Made by a program: the position numbers and the translations under genes. From positions 4,103,001-4,167,000 of the forward strand of contig CM074865.1 of assembly GCA_037501455.1 (NCBI GenBank): a DNA stretch of 64,000 bases, read 5' to 3'. A model generated the notes under the pieces. It had not been told where the DNA came from, searched no databases, and saw nothing but the letters and a program-made list of their open reading frames with translations. Source of the DNA: Lantana camara (lineage: Eukaryota > Streptophyta > Magnoliopsida > Lamiales > Verbenaceae). Shown piece by piece: positions 1 to 10,074 of the stretch; positions within the stretch are counted from its first letter, which is position 1, and the number at the start of each line of letters is the position of its first letter.

Positions 1-1
1 C

Positions 2-1492
2 ATTCGATGGATTCTACTCTTGCAAGAGTTCAACTTGGAGATAAGGGACAAGAAGGGCTGTGAGAATCTGGTAGCTGATCATCTCAGCAGAATTCCCATA
101 TTTAAACCAGATTCCCAGCCTATTAATGACGAATTTCCAAACGAACAGCTTTTTTCTGCTCAGGGAGCTTATCAGAGGTCACGGACAGGATTCCAGACGC
201 CCTGGTATGCTGATATTGTTAACTTTTTAGCTACTGGTGTCCTGCCTGATTATTTGTCTAGGTCTGAAAAAGATAAGGTCAAGTCTGATTCGAAATATTA
301 TATTTGCGATGACCCTTATTTGTGGAAAATAGGCTCCGATCAGATTATAAGGCGATGTGTAGATGAAAATGAAATTGATTCTATACTTGAGTTTTGTCAT
401 GCTTATGGTGGTCACTTCGGTCCTAATAGAACGGCTCATAAAGTGTTAGAGAGTGGATTTTTCTGGCCTACACTTTTTAAAGATGCATACTTGTGTTGTA
501 AAAGTTGTGTGAATTGTCAAAAGACGGGCAACATAGGTCGTAGGAATAAAATGCCTCTTAATCCTATACTTGTTTGTGAAATCTTTGATGTGTGGGGTAT
601 GGATTTTATGGGTCCTCTTCCTTCTTCTTATGGTAATTTATACATTATTCTTGCCGTTGATTATGTGTCGAAGTGGGTGGAAGCAAAAGCCACCCGGACT
701 AATGATTCTAAAGTTGTTGTGGATTTTGTTAGGTCTCATATTTTTGTCAGGTTTGGCATTCCTAGAGCCATAATTAGCGATAGGGGAACTCACTTTTGCA
801 ACCGAACGGTCGAGGCACTTTTCAAGAAATATCACGTGACCCATCGCACCTCCACGGCCTATCATCCACAAACTAATGGCCTCGCAGAAGTTTCGAATAG
901 GGAGATCAAGTCTATTTTGGAGAAAACGGTTAATCCGAACCGTAAAGATTGGAGTTCGAGACTCGAGGATGCACTTTGGGCTTATAGGACGGCCTACAAG
1001 ACTCCGCTCGGTACGTCACCATATAGATTGGTGTTTGGGAAAGCATGCCACCTTCCGGTGGAACTAGAGCATCGAGCTTATTGGGCGATCAAGAATTGCA
1101 ACTTTGGAATGGAAGAGGCCGGGATGCATCGGAAGCTTCAAATGCAAGAGCTAGAGGAGATTAGGAATGATGCATATGAAAACTCTAAAATCTATCAGTC
1201 CAAGGCTAAGGCCTTTCACGATGGGATGTTGTCTAGGAAGAATTTCAAAGTTGGCCAAAAAGTGTTGCTTTACCAATCCAAGTTGAGGCTATTTCCGGGT
1301 AAATTGAGATCAAGGTGGACAGGTCCGTACGTGGTGAGCAAGGTTTATCCACATGGAGCGGTGGACATTGGAGAAATTGGCACGGATAAGACTTTCAAGG
1401 TGAACGGGCATAGGCTTAAACCGTTTTATGAGGGATTCGAGCCGCACACGGTTGAAAAGATGAATCTAGAGGATCCTCCTCTAGGAGCTTGA
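2..1492 (+). CDS. Athila-type pol C-terminus: RNase H end and integrase (partial)
   Basis: The open frame runs in from the left edge, so the true start is outside. The first residues (around VADHLSRI) are the typical end of the RNase H domain. Then comes the integrase zinc-binding H2C2 module (around residues 120-165, ending CKSCVNCQ) and the catalytic core with its three acidic residues in MDFMGP, SDRGTHF and GLAEVSN. A C-terminal chromatin/DNA-binding region follows ([18 protein letters not shown]). The product would insert the element's cDNA into host DNA. No internal stop or frameshift is seen over about 497 codons, so this part of the element is not badly decayed. It ends 495 bases before the next ORF. 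Confidence 0.92.
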   Translation: MRWILLLQEFNLEIRDKKGCENLVADHLSRIPIFKPDSQPINDEFPNEQLFSAQGAYQRSRTGFQTPWYADIVNFLATGVLPDYLSRSEKDKVKSDSKYYICDDPYLWKIGSDQIIRRCVDENEIDSILEFCHAYGGHFGPNRTAHKVLESGFFWPTLFKDAYLCCKSCVNCQKTGNIGRRNKMPLNPILVCEIFDVWGMDFMGPLPSSYGNLYIILAVDYVSKWVEAKATRTNDSKVVVDFVRSHIFVRFGIPRAIISDRGTHFCNRTVEALFKKYHVTHRTSTAYHPQTNGLAEVSNREIKSILEKTVNPNRKDWSSRLEDALWAYRTAYKTPLGTSPYRLVFGKACHLPVELEHRAYWAIKNCNFGMEEAGMHRKLQMQELEEIRNDAYENSKIYQSKAKAFHDGMLSRKNFKVGQKVLLYQSKLRLFPGKLRSRWTGPYVVSKVYPHGAVDIGEIGTDKTFKVNGHRLKPFYEGFEPHTVEKMNLEDPPLGA

Positions 1493-1676
1493 GTGTGCAA
1501 ACGAGAACTCGTCGAGTCCATGACGTTAAACACGGGCGCTCCATGGGAGGCAACCCATGTTTCTTTCCCTTGCTTTTGTTTCTTTGCTTTTCGTTTCCTT
1601 GTCTTGCTTGACTTTCGCGTCCCGTCATAATATTCCCTCTCCTTGTGTTTTTCAGGTGGATGTGAAGCTGACTTCT

Positions 1677-1697
1677 GTGGATAAGTGTGGGGGAGTG
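1677..1697 (+). promoter_or_regulatory. Polypurine-tract-like motif 1
   Basis: The motif ATAAGTGTGGGGGAG sits about 190 bases after the integrase stop. It closely matches the tract that abuts the LTR at 5147-5161. It may be a relic or an extra plus-strand primer; nothing here shows it is used. Confidence 0.45.
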
Positions 1698-1987
1698 TTC
1701 CAAGTTGATTAATTTTCGGATTTGGTGTTGCAAAGATTGGCGAAATTGGTATTAAGCCACTGTGATGAAACCTGTCTGAGGTCACGGACAGGGTAGTGGA
1801 CCCAATTTTACAAAACGGAGCCCCATCTCATAAACTAACCCTGATCCGCCACCCTAACCAAATCGTGACCCGCGGGTCACACATACAACCCGACCCGTCC
1901 CATTTCATTAACTCCACCCATAACTCTCTTTCAGATATCATTCAACCTCAATTCAAATTCCCCCAACTTGCAAACCCTAAGCCAGCC

Positions 1988-3793
1988 ATGGGAAGACGGA
2001 AGGTCGCCACCCGCCCACCACCGCTCAAAACCACCAGCACCGCTGCGCCAACTCCGCCACCATCAGCTCCGTCGCGTAGGACCTCCGCGAGACTCCCCCC
2101 TCACAAATCCCCGCCCGCCGCCACTTCACCGCCTGTCACAACGGCGGCCTCCCCACCACCCTCCGATACTAGCGTCGGCCGTCAAGGCCGAATCCCAACC
2201 GCCACTTCACCGCCCTCCTCCCCCGACCGCATCACAAGCTCACTATCTCTCTCCAGCGAACAGCAGCCCATCACCGATTCCACCGCCATCATCTCCACCT
2301 CTCCACCCACAGAAGCCGCCGGCCCCTCACGCAAGCGTGCCGCCCCTGCCGCACGAAAACCTCCAGCACCAAAGCGCCGCCGCACTTCCACCACCCTTTC
2401 CGACTCAGAGCCACCAGCTCCGCCTCCGCGCGTCTCTGCGCGCCTTCGTAATCAGGCTGTATTACGACAAGCCAGTACGTCCGCCACTACAAGGGTGGTT
2501 TCCGATTCAGAGGAATTTCCAGATTCCGGACCTTCAAGCAACGCAGCCGCCTCAGAAACCTCTGTCCCAGGCTCCGCCCCTGTTTCTGATGCCGATTATG
2601 CCGATGATTCCTCACCTCACCTTCCGAACGTCGAAGTAGAGCCGCAGCAGCCCCCTTTTGATCCCGATACAGACCCGACACAGCATACGCGGCCCCGGGG
2701 TGGCAAAGACCATATCGTTCCATCCCTCAATTTCCTTCAGGGAATAGGCCATCTCAACTTTGAGAGTGAGGAACATCAGAATCAACTCCAACGTTTGCCT
2801 AAACGAAAGGTAAGACGAGGTAGAATGCTTCATACCCCCACCTTGGAAAAATTGAATCTTTATGATAGAGTTATGGAGCTTGTTGATGGCATTGGTTGGC
2901 GCCCCTTTTTTATGCTCGATTGCCCGATAATTTATGAGTTAGTGTACGAGTTCTTCTGCACTTTTAACTTTGATAAGCATGCTACTTTGGATATCGATTC
3001 TCGTGTCATTAGCTTTCGATTACTTGGGGAGAATCATAAGATGTCCATAACTGGTGTTAATGCAGCCTTGGGTATTGACAGTACGGACCCCGCTTATGTG
3101 ATGCGTGTGTGTGAATATCCCCCTGAGTTTAATGTAAAAACTGCTTGGACTTTGTTAACTGGTCGCCCTGGTTCTACTTTTTCTGGTTCTAATCATGATA
3201 AGTATATTGTTGATCCTGCTTTACGATATTTGCATCGCATCATTGCTTATTCTTATTCTGGTAGGACTAAGAGTGCCCCAACGGTTAATCAAAACGAATT
3301 GTTTTTTCTTTGGGCCATGGTAACCAGAACTAAAGTTAATTTGGGGTATTGGGTAGCCACTGCTTTCCAGTATGCACTTCCACGCACTCGCTCACTCATT
3401 ATGGGGCACGTGATCACTCGTTTGGCTGTTTATTTAGGTGCTATTGATTTAAATAATTTGGGACTGCATGTGGCCCGACCCTTAGAGTATCTTGATTTAT
3501 TAAATCTAGATTTGATGATGCTCTTGGTCCGGGAAAATGGTGTTGTTTCCATGACCCCTGCAGGTGTACAGGCTCGAGTCCGCGTTTTTCACACTGACAC
3601 TAGGCGCCGCCATGAACCTGCTGTTGCACCTACGCCACCGACCGAAGAGAGACTTGACCTTTTGGAGGACATAGTCATGACGTATGGAGATATTCCGGCT
3701 AGGCTTGCCCGCTTGGAGACACACGTTCCGGCTATGCAGGAGCAGCTTCAACAGCTCCTTGACCTTGTTACAGCGATCCACCAGCGCCGCTGA
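1988..3793 (+). CDS. Post-pol ORF of Athila-type element, plant-transposon-protein-like
   Basis: An uninterrupted frame of 601 codons. I chose the ATG at 1988 because its context GCCAGCCATGGGA fits plant start sites; the frame is open further upstream but without a better ATG. Roughly the first 270 residues are Pro/Ser/Ala/Arg-rich and low in complexity, with basic patches (RKRAAPAARKPPAPKRRR) that could be nuclear-localisation or nucleic-acid-binding stretches. The rest is a folded-looking alpha-helical region (YELVYEFFCTFNF, LGYWVATAFQYALPRTRSL) resembling the uncharacterised plant transposon protein family found in Athila-like elements. The C-terminus is a short amphipathic helix. The position corresponds to the so-called env-like slot, but I see no signal peptide or strong membrane segment, so an envelope role is not supported. 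Function unknown. Confidence 0.8.
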   Translation: MGRRKVATRPPPLKTTSTAAPTPPPSAPSRRTSARLPPHKSPPAATSPPVTTAASPPPSDTSVGRQGRIPTATSPPSSPDRITSSLSLSSEQQPITDSTAIISTSPPTEAAGPSRKRAAPAARKPPAPKRRRTSTTLSDSEPPAPPPRVSARLRNQAVLRQASTSATTRVVSDSEEFPDSGPSSNAAASETSVPGSAPVSDADYADDSSPHLPNVEVEPQQPPFDPDTDPTQHTRPRGGKDHIVPSLNFLQGIGHLNFESEEHQNQLQRLPKRKVRRGRMLHTPTLEKLNLYDRVMELVDGIGWRPFFMLDCPIIYELVYEFFCTFNFDKHATLDIDSRVISFRLLGENHKMSITGVNAALGIDSTDPAYVMRVCEYPPEFNVKTAWTLLTGRPGSTFSGSNHDKYIVDPALRYLHRIIAYSYSGRTKSAPTVNQNELFFLWAMVTRTKVNLGYWVATAFQYALPRTRSLIMGHVITRLAVYLGAIDLNNLGLHVARPLEYLDLLNLDLMMLLVRENGVVSMTPAGVQARVRVFHTDTRRRHEPAVAPTPPTEERLDLLEDIVMTYGDIPARLARLETHVPAMQEQLQQLLDLVTAIHQRR

Positions 3794-3874
3794 GCGGCGT
3801 ATATCACCCCCCCGGGTTCAGGGAAGTCCTCGGTTTTTCATTCTGCTTTACTTTATGTTGAGGACAACATGTGA

Positions 3875-3891
3875 TCTAAGTGTGGGGGGGT
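3875..3891 (+). promoter_or_regulatory. Polypurine-tract-like motif 2
   Basis: CTAAGTGTGGGGGG is identical to the core of the LTR-adjacent tract, and the preceding bases (TTGAGGACAACATG here, TTGAGGGCAAGCATTG at 5127) are also alike. This suggests a duplicated 3' segment or a functional second primer site. Confidence 0.5.
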
Positions 3892-4685
3892 ATTAGTATT
3901 AGTGCTGATTGAAAATAATTTTTGCATGATTTTGGGTGGATTTTGGGGTAGTTTTGAACATGTCAAGGGTTGATAATTTTGAGCTTTGTTTTTACTGCGT
4001 ATATTATGCATTGGGACTGATTTGCTGTGCACTTTTTAGTGTGTGTCTTGGATGTGAAAATTTGATGTTAGAGCTGCCCGTTTGGACTGAACTTCTGGAA
4101 ATTTGATATGTGTAACATGGAATTGTCCACTATGGCATGATATCCCTTCTATAAACTTCTTACAGCTTCTTGGTTGTTGGTGGATTAATTTGAAAAGGGA
4201 ATTGAGTTGAAACTGATGATTATTTGTGACTTGCATGATATAGAGTAGAGTTTGATTGATGCTTGATAGTGCAAGAACATTATGAGCTCAAGATAATGGA
4301 AGAAACTTAAAGTTGTGTGTGCTTAATTGACGCCGTGCTATGAATGAATCTTGTCTAAGGTGGTTAATTGGTTTAATATCTATTGAATTTTGCAAGTATG
4401 TTGAGAAACGGTAGATTGGTGATCGAGCTAAGCTAAGTCTGATTTGATAAGCATTTAGATGAGAGGGGGAGCTTGCGAGGGGCCAGCTAGAGAAAGGCTG
4501 GTCAGTAGAACTCGCGCGACTACTCCTCTGGCCTTGGAAGAATTCCAAATCAATTAAGCGCCATGAGTAGGGCTGTATCTTGCTAATTCAGCCACTCTCG
4601 AAATTGTTTTCCCAACACTTAAAGGGACAAACAACTGGAGTTTGCCTTGCTTTGCGAAAAACTCAGAAAAGAAATGAGATTTGTA

Positions 4686-4708
4686 AAAAAAAAAAAAAAA
4701 AAAAAAAA
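4686..4708 (+). repeat. Poly(A) run
   Basis: Uninterrupted A-run of about 23 bases inside the untranslated part of the Athila-type element. It is likely slippage-prone; no gene meaning is seen. Confidence 0.8.
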
Positions 4709-5146
4709 GAGAGAAGAGTAAGGCCTGTCAAGAAAAAAATAACAACAGAAAAGTACTTTTTGAGAGAGGTGTTGTGTAAAAGCTCTCTAGGGATTGTAGG
4801 TTGCTTGTCGAAGAGAATGAAACTTAGCTCTTCACCGTATCTTTGGTATTTTTAACATATGCGCAAAATTTATTGATATTCGATTGATTAGTCGCCTTAT
4901 ACTTGCTTCTTTTGTATTGCATAGGCCTAACAAACTCGAACTAATTGTGCATGATAATTGGAACTTGAGCTCGTATGTTCTTACATTGGATAGTTGTTTT
5001 CGAACTTAGCTTTGTGTTGTGTTTGTCGTGGGTGATCTTTGGTGACAACGAATTTTTCCTAGTTTAAGCACCGGAATGCTGCTCTTAGGATATAGAATGT
5101 GATTGTAGCCTTGATTCCATGTTATGCTTGAGGGCAAGCATTGCCT

Positions 5147-5161
5147 AAGTGTGGGGGGATT
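5147..5161 (+). promoter_or_regulatory. Polypurine tract adjoining the 3' LTR
   Basis: The purine-rich run AAGTGTGGGGGGATT lies directly before the LTR start TGATATG. This is the expected place for the primer of plus-strand DNA synthesis. Confidence 0.75.
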
Positions 5162-6650
5162 TGATATGTTGCATATTTATTGCGATATTAAGTTCAAAGT
5201 TGTCATATTTAACCCACCATTTAATTTAATTATCGATGATTGATTAAAACTCTTATGTTTTGTGTAGGAAAGCATGTCTGGAAGAGTTTTTAAGGAAATT
5301 AGCCCAAGTTTAATTCTTTTAAGAATTGTTTGTTGGAGAAGCCCACCAAAAGCCTAATGGAATTATTAAAGAAGTTTGTGGCCCGTGCAACACTATGGAA
5401 GAAGCAGCCCAAATTCTATTTGTTTGCAACAATTTGGAAGAAGTTCACAAAGCCCAAGTCCTGTTTCTAGCAAGAGTCCATAATCTCCTCCAACATTGAC
5501 TTCAGACGTTAATTCATTCAAGAGAAAAGTTGCACGTTTGGGCAGTTAGAAGATGCGCGCTATCTGGGTGATTATTATTCAGAATTTGAGGGCTGAACAT
5601 GGCACAACGTGGGGCACGAAGTGGAGGCAACAACTCAAAAGCTTGGCTGAATTACATATAGAGAAAGGAGGCAGCAGTTCGGGGAGGGCAGAAGATACAC
5701 GGAAGTTTGGAAGGCAGAAGAAAGCAGCAGAGGGAAGAGAGTTCAAGCAGCATTAGTTTTCTTCCTCTTTTCTTTCCTTTATTCTTCGTTGAACATCATG
5801 TTGTTTTTACTGTTTCGTTCGTTTAAGTTTAGTATGAATTTCTAAGTTCTTCTTTGGTTGGGATTTCCTAAGTATGTGTTAGACTTTGTGAGACTACTAA
5901 TTTAGGTTGATTAATTCAAGGTTATCTGTTTTATTTCTGATTTCACGTTATTGGGTGGTGTTTTAGTTTTTTGATTTAGGGCCCGAAATCTTAAGATTAT
6001 CACACACCTACAGCTAGTTAATTTATTTGGTGGTGTTAACCGGATGATTAACGTAGTAGCAATCAACACTAGGGCATAAGGCTTGTCTGAATTCGTGTTG
6101 TGGAATAATTCAGTCTAATTAGACGAAGTAGGAGTTCTTACTAAGTCAGTTAGGGTTAGTGTTTCTTTAGCTCGTAAAGCAACTAGTTAATTGAATCTTT
6201 GAAGGAGTTTCTGATAGGGTTATTAACTAGTTAGGGAATTTTCTTTCGGAGTTTCTTTAGATTATTCTAAAAGTACGAAGAAACGAGGGAGCCTAAGGTA
6301 ATTGGTAACTATAGCTAGCCTAATCTGGAATTAATCACCCAGTCCGTGATCACAGTCTGACGCCTGCGTAGGGAAATCCCGACCATTTGTCGTTGTTGAA
6401 TTAGTTCGAGTTTAATCCAGAGTTTTTATTTCAGTTTACCTGTAATTTGTTCGTTTAGTTGGTATCTTTATCTTTAGTTTAATTAGAATATCCCAAAAAC
6501 CCCCCCATTTTAATTATTTGTTTTCGTTTCTTGGCATATTAAGAGTCGCGATATCGTCCAATTCCCGTGGATAGACCCCTCTTACCACTATTTGCAATTT
6601 AATTGTATTCGGTACTTGGGATTTATTATTGGTGGTCTCGGCACCCATCA
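5162..6650 (+). repeat. 3' LTR of the Athila-type element (1489 bp)
   Basis: Begins TGATATG and ends CACCCATCA, giving TGAT/ATCA terminal inverted bases, and follows directly on the polypurine tract. The end region carries the GATAGACCCC-type sequence common near the 3' end of such LTRs. The only start-ORF inside (5553-5756) looks random. Only one LTR is in the window, so the ends are inferred from the termini and not from a pairwise comparison. Confidence 0.75.
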
Positions 6651-6655
6651 ATATT

Positions 6656-7850
6656 TTTTAAGAATTTTAAATTAATTAACAAAAATTTAAATTCTTAATT
6701 TAGAATAACTACCAAATTAATTAAATTTCTAATTTTGTTAAATTTAAAATAAAAATAAAACTCTCCAACTAATTCACCGCCGCCGCCGCCGCCGCCACCA
6801 CCGCGACTGTTACTACCGCCACCCCCAACCTTGCTTCCTCCGAAATTTGGCCATCACCATCATAGCCTCCACCAAAGTTCCAGATCCACCATCCAAATCC
6901 CCCACCCGTTCCCGTCGCTGTTCCTACCGCCGCCACCAACACAATGCAGATCTGCCGTCCAACTCACCCACTCGTTTACCACAACCGATTCGCTACTTCT
7001 ACCGCCACCAGCGTCCCCCACAATCTCGCCTCCAACATCACGCTCAACATCCTTCCTCTACCTGCAAAATTCTTGGCTGATTTTGTGCTTTGTTTTCGTG
7101 TGCATGATTATTGTGCGGGATTTCAAATCGGATATGTGGTGGTCTGATTTTGGCAGTGGTGATGCGATTTGAGCTGAGCTGGTGGTGGAGGTGGCGGGTC
7201 TGCAAGAGATCTGGTGGTGTTGGTGGTGGTAGCAGATATTGTGGTGATAGCGGTCGTGGAAGATCAATCGGTGGTGGCGGTGGCAGTGGCAGTGGCAGAG
7301 CAAATCTGTTGTGGTAGAGTTAGATGAGAAGGAAGGCAGAGGTGGCTTTGGCAGGTTGGGGGTGGCCGACTGGTAAGGAATTGTTAGGGGTGGGGGAAGG
7401 GTGTTTATGTTTTTTAAGTTTTATTTTTTAATTTGTACTAGAAATTTAAATAATTTGCTTTTTTTGCTAAATTAGAAAATTTATTATTTTGTTAGTTAGT
7501 CTAAATTAGTTTTTGTTAATTAATTTAAAATTCTTGAAGTAATATGTGGATATAAAACATATACTAATCTATGTTACACACAGTTTTATTATAGGATATC
7601 TTTTAATTTTCCATGTGTGTATATATATATTTTTTATTTTTTTTTAATTTCCATAAGACATCCACATAATCTTTAATTGGCCCAGTCAGTAAAAAAAATC
7701 CTCAATTTAGGCCCAAAATCATGCCACATCGGACTAAAATTGCAAAACGTTTTAAATTAAAGGATAAAATTGAAAACACGATATAAAAAAAGAGTGAAAT
7801 TCGAAAATGTGTAAATTAAAATATATATGATTTTACTTGTTTTTTATAAC
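6656..7850. mobile_element. Inverted-repeat element with GC-rich gene-like core, left end cut
   Basis: A 26-base arm at 6660-6685 is repeated exactly in inverse orientation at 7510-7535, and a weaker inverted match continues inward for roughly 100 bases. Between the arms lies a GC-rich block (about 6777-7400) with a GCC-triplet run at 6777-6797 and Pro/His/Gly-coding low-complexity frames on both strands, with no convincing protein. Just right of it, 7676-7850 matches the right terminal sequence of the element at 58431-59540. The simplest reading is a gene-fragment-carrying TIR element into which, or beside which, the Athila-type element inserted. The left terminal sequence is not found. Confidence 0.45.
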
Positions 7851-7946
7851 ATCTCTGAACTATAATGAGATCTCCATTTATTAAAATATTTTTTTAAAAT
7901 TTTATATATTACCATTCTTTTTAATATAATTAAAAAATATAAAAGA

Positions 7947-8297
7947 GGATAAAATTGCAAGATTCATCCTCTAACTTAAACTTTTTCAGACTTCGCACCT
8001 CTTTGATTTTATTTTTTCAATTTTACCCTTCAATATTTAATTTTACATAATTGTTCTATTTTTTTAATTTTTTAATTTTGCATTTTTATTAAGTTAATTA
8101 ATGTGGCAACTTTTTAATTATTTTTGGACACCATTGATGAGTTTAGTCCAATCACCTACACAGCAACTTGGCTTGGATGTGCGTGGATTAATTTGGAAAA
8201 TATTATGTATTTCAATAAAAATCAAATAGAAATTATGAAAAATTAAAAATTGAAGAACAAAAATAAAAGTTCGAGGACGAATTCTTGCAGATTTGCC
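7947..8297. mobile_element. Short inverted-repeat element (MITE, 351 bp)
   Basis: The left end GGATAAAATTGCAAG and the inverse of the right end (GGCAAATCTGCAAG) match, and the inverted similarity continues through the ATCCTC/GTCCTC step for about 80-100 bases each side. The same 7-base sequence TAAAAGA flanks both ends (7940-7946 and 8298-8304), as expected of a target duplication. It carries no coding capacity. Its termini resemble those at 58431, 59540, 61390 and 7850, so it is a short member of that family. Confidence 0.6.
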
Positions 8298-8476
8298 TAA
8301 AAGACTAGTGATAAAACACAATAACAATGATTCCTTGTATATGAAGGGGACAAGTAATATTCCTTGTACTTTAGGGGATACATATGGTACGATATATATA
8401 TATATATTCTTTTTTTTAAATTTATGAAGTGCATGCTCAAGATACATGTCAACTCTAAATTAGAAAACCTACATAC

Positions 8477-9245
8477 CTTGGAAGTTGTTATCTCCGAGAT
8501 ACAATGTTTCCAGATTGCTCAACAGACCTATTGATCTTGGAATGCTGCCATTGAAATGGTTAACCGACAATGCCAACTTCTCCAGGTTTTTGCACTTGTA
8601 AATATCAAATGGAATTTGCCCATTAAGTAGATTAGCAGAGAGATGAAGCACAGTAAGTTGTGAGGTATTATTGCACATGTCATTTGGCAACACACTCGAC
8701 AGACTATTGTACATGAGAGCAATTTGTTTGATCCTCGACATGCTGAAGATCTCATGAGGAATAGATCCTGTAATAAGGTTATAGTTCAAGTCCAATATTT
8801 CCAGTGAAGAAAGATTGCCAATTTCTCGTGGGATTTCTCCACCAAGAGAGTTGTTGGCCAATTTGAGTATCCTCAACCGTCGCAGATTAGAGAGCTCGTG
8901 GGGTATGAAGCCCCTGAAATTGTTGCGGCTGAGGTCTAATGAATCGAGGAATGTTAAGTTTCCAAGGTTTGGAGTGAGATGAGTGGCTTGAAAACCGAAG
9001 CCGGAGAAATTAAGGGCCGTGACTTGTCGGGTGGTGCTGGTGGTGCAGGATACACCAATCCAGGTGCAAATGGATGCATTGGTGGACCATTTTTTGGACA
9101 ATATTTGAGAAGGGTCTGAGGTTATTGTGGATTTGAAAGCAAGAATTGCTTTTTCATCTTCTGGTGAAACAATTTCAGCAAAAGAAATTGTTGTGATACT
9201 GAGCAAGAACATTAAGACAGCAATGATGACAGAAAGTTTCTCCAT
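8477..9245 (-). pseudogene. LRR receptor-like kinase, first exon only (subfamily XII)
   Basis: Starts at an ATG with a signal peptide (MEKLSVIIAVLMFLL then SFA). An N-terminal LRR cap follows (DEKAILAFKSTI ... WIGVSC), then about seven leucine-rich repeats (LGNLTFLDSLDLSRNNF type). The frame is clean to residue 256, then meets a good splice donor (CAAG/GTATGT at 8477), the usual phase-1 exon boundary in these genes. No further LRR or kinase exon follows in the 1.8 kb before the retrotransposon, so the rest is missing. Relatives such as EFR and At3g47570 are plasma-membrane receptors with extracellular LRRs. It probably decayed after truncation; it could still make a short secreted LRR protein if an alternative 3' end exists. 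Confidence 0.8.
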
Positions 9246-9342
9246 TGGACGATTTAATTGTGTAGTTTGGAGCTCTAGGTATCAACAATGAACTATATCT
9301 ATTATCTTCTACGAAATTTATACCACAAAAGGAGAGATCTTT

Positions 9343-9674
9343 TACGTGTAGTTTGGGGTACACAAGAAAAGTCCAAGAAACCGAAACCGAAACCAAAATA
9401 ACTGGGATTGACTCTTTAAGTCTTTGCTACAGTTTAAGAATTCTGCTTCCATATATCTACGTGTAGTTTGGGGTACATGAGGAAAGTCCAAGAAACCAAT
9501 AAACCAAATAACTGGGATTGACTCTTTTAAGTCTTTGCTACAGTTTAGGAAGTCTGCTTCCAATATTTACGTGTGGGGTACAATACATGAGGAAAGTCCA
9601 ATAAACCATTTGCAACCAAATAACTGAGATTGACGCTTTAAGTCTTTGCAACCATTTGGGAACTCTGCTCCCAG
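9343..9674. repeat. Three tandem copies of a ~110-bp unit upstream of the LRR exon
   Basis: Copies start at about 9343, 9458 and 9568. Each begins with TACGTGTAG/TACGTGTGG, goes on to GGAAAGTCCAA and ATAACTG.GATTGA, and ends near CTGCTCC/CTGCTTCC. They lie just upstream of the minus-strand start codon at 9245, thus in the promoter or 5' UTR of the truncated receptor gene. Copy number differences here would be easy to gain or lose. Confidence 0.8.
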
Positions 9675-9789
9675 TAAGTTGATTCAGATAAGATAAGATA
9701 TAAAGGGATGCCTTTAACAAATATTTTTTTTTATAAACCATCATGAAATACATATTTATTTCTTTAAACCATTTCACTCTATGCCAACT

Positions 9790-9945
9790 TATACTAATAT
9801 CAATTTGCCATAAACAAAGCTCGAATCTTTTCTAGTTCAGAAACAACTTGGCTTATGCTGATTCTGCCTGTTTGATGGCAAAAAAGCTAGGCATTCGATT
9901 GCCACACACACAACGGATGACAGACATCGCTCTTTAACTGCCAAG
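9790..9945 (-). pseudogene. Receptor-kinase C-terminal tail remnant
   Basis: On the minus strand this stretch matches the last coding part of the receptor kinase at 55647-55800 (the region reading ECLAFSPSERISISEAM there), with changes. The order tail (9790-9945) then first exon (9245-8477) is what two head-to-tail receptor genes would leave behind, so this is the end of an upstream neighbour. The flank at 9674-9780 also matches 32940 and 40430. Confidence 0.6.
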
Positions 9946-10074
9946 GCCAATAAAAAAGTTGGATAAAAAGACTTTCAAACCACAATTAAGTTTTTGTGAG
10001 ATACTTTCAAAGAGAAACACCTTGGATAATGTATGCTCATGGCCTCAATTGTTCAAAGAAAACTTACTAACCTT

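Larger units (their letters stand above)
3794..5161 (+). other. Noncoding 3' internal region of Athila-type element
   Basis: About 1.4 kb between the last ORF and the LTR with no supported gene. It contains a second polypurine-tract-like motif at 3875-3891 (CTAAGTGTGGGGGG), an A-run at about 4686-4708, and the final tract at 5147-5161. Long untranslated 3' regions are usual in Athila elements. Confidence 0.75.
2..6650 (+). mobile_element. Athila-type Ty3/Gypsy retrotransposon, 3' part
   Basis: The window opens inside pol of an LTR retrotransposon. In order it shows the end of RNase H, the integrase, a second large ORF, a noncoding 3' region, a polypurine tract and one LTR. Integrase followed by a further ORF and a long 3' untranslated stretch is the known plan of Athila elements, and the integrase wording (for example [18 protein letters not shown]) is of that lineage. 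The 5' LTR, gag, protease and reverse transcriptase lie outside the window, so the target duplication cannot be checked; if this is the true 3' end, the flank ATATT at 6651-6655 should be repeated at the other end. Confidence 0.88.

Noticed and set aside
1416..1785. Minus-strand frames at the end of the Athila integrase
   Set aside because: They mirror the integrase coding strand and the spacer; no domain or start context.
2182..2394. Minus-strand and second-frame ORFs across the Pro-rich part of 1988-3793
   Set aside because: Repetitive GC-rich codons keep other frames open by chance.
6831..7172. Pro/His/Ser-rich frames in the GC-rich block
   Set aside because: Low-complexity triplet runs give open frames on both strands; no domain, and overlapping frames compete.
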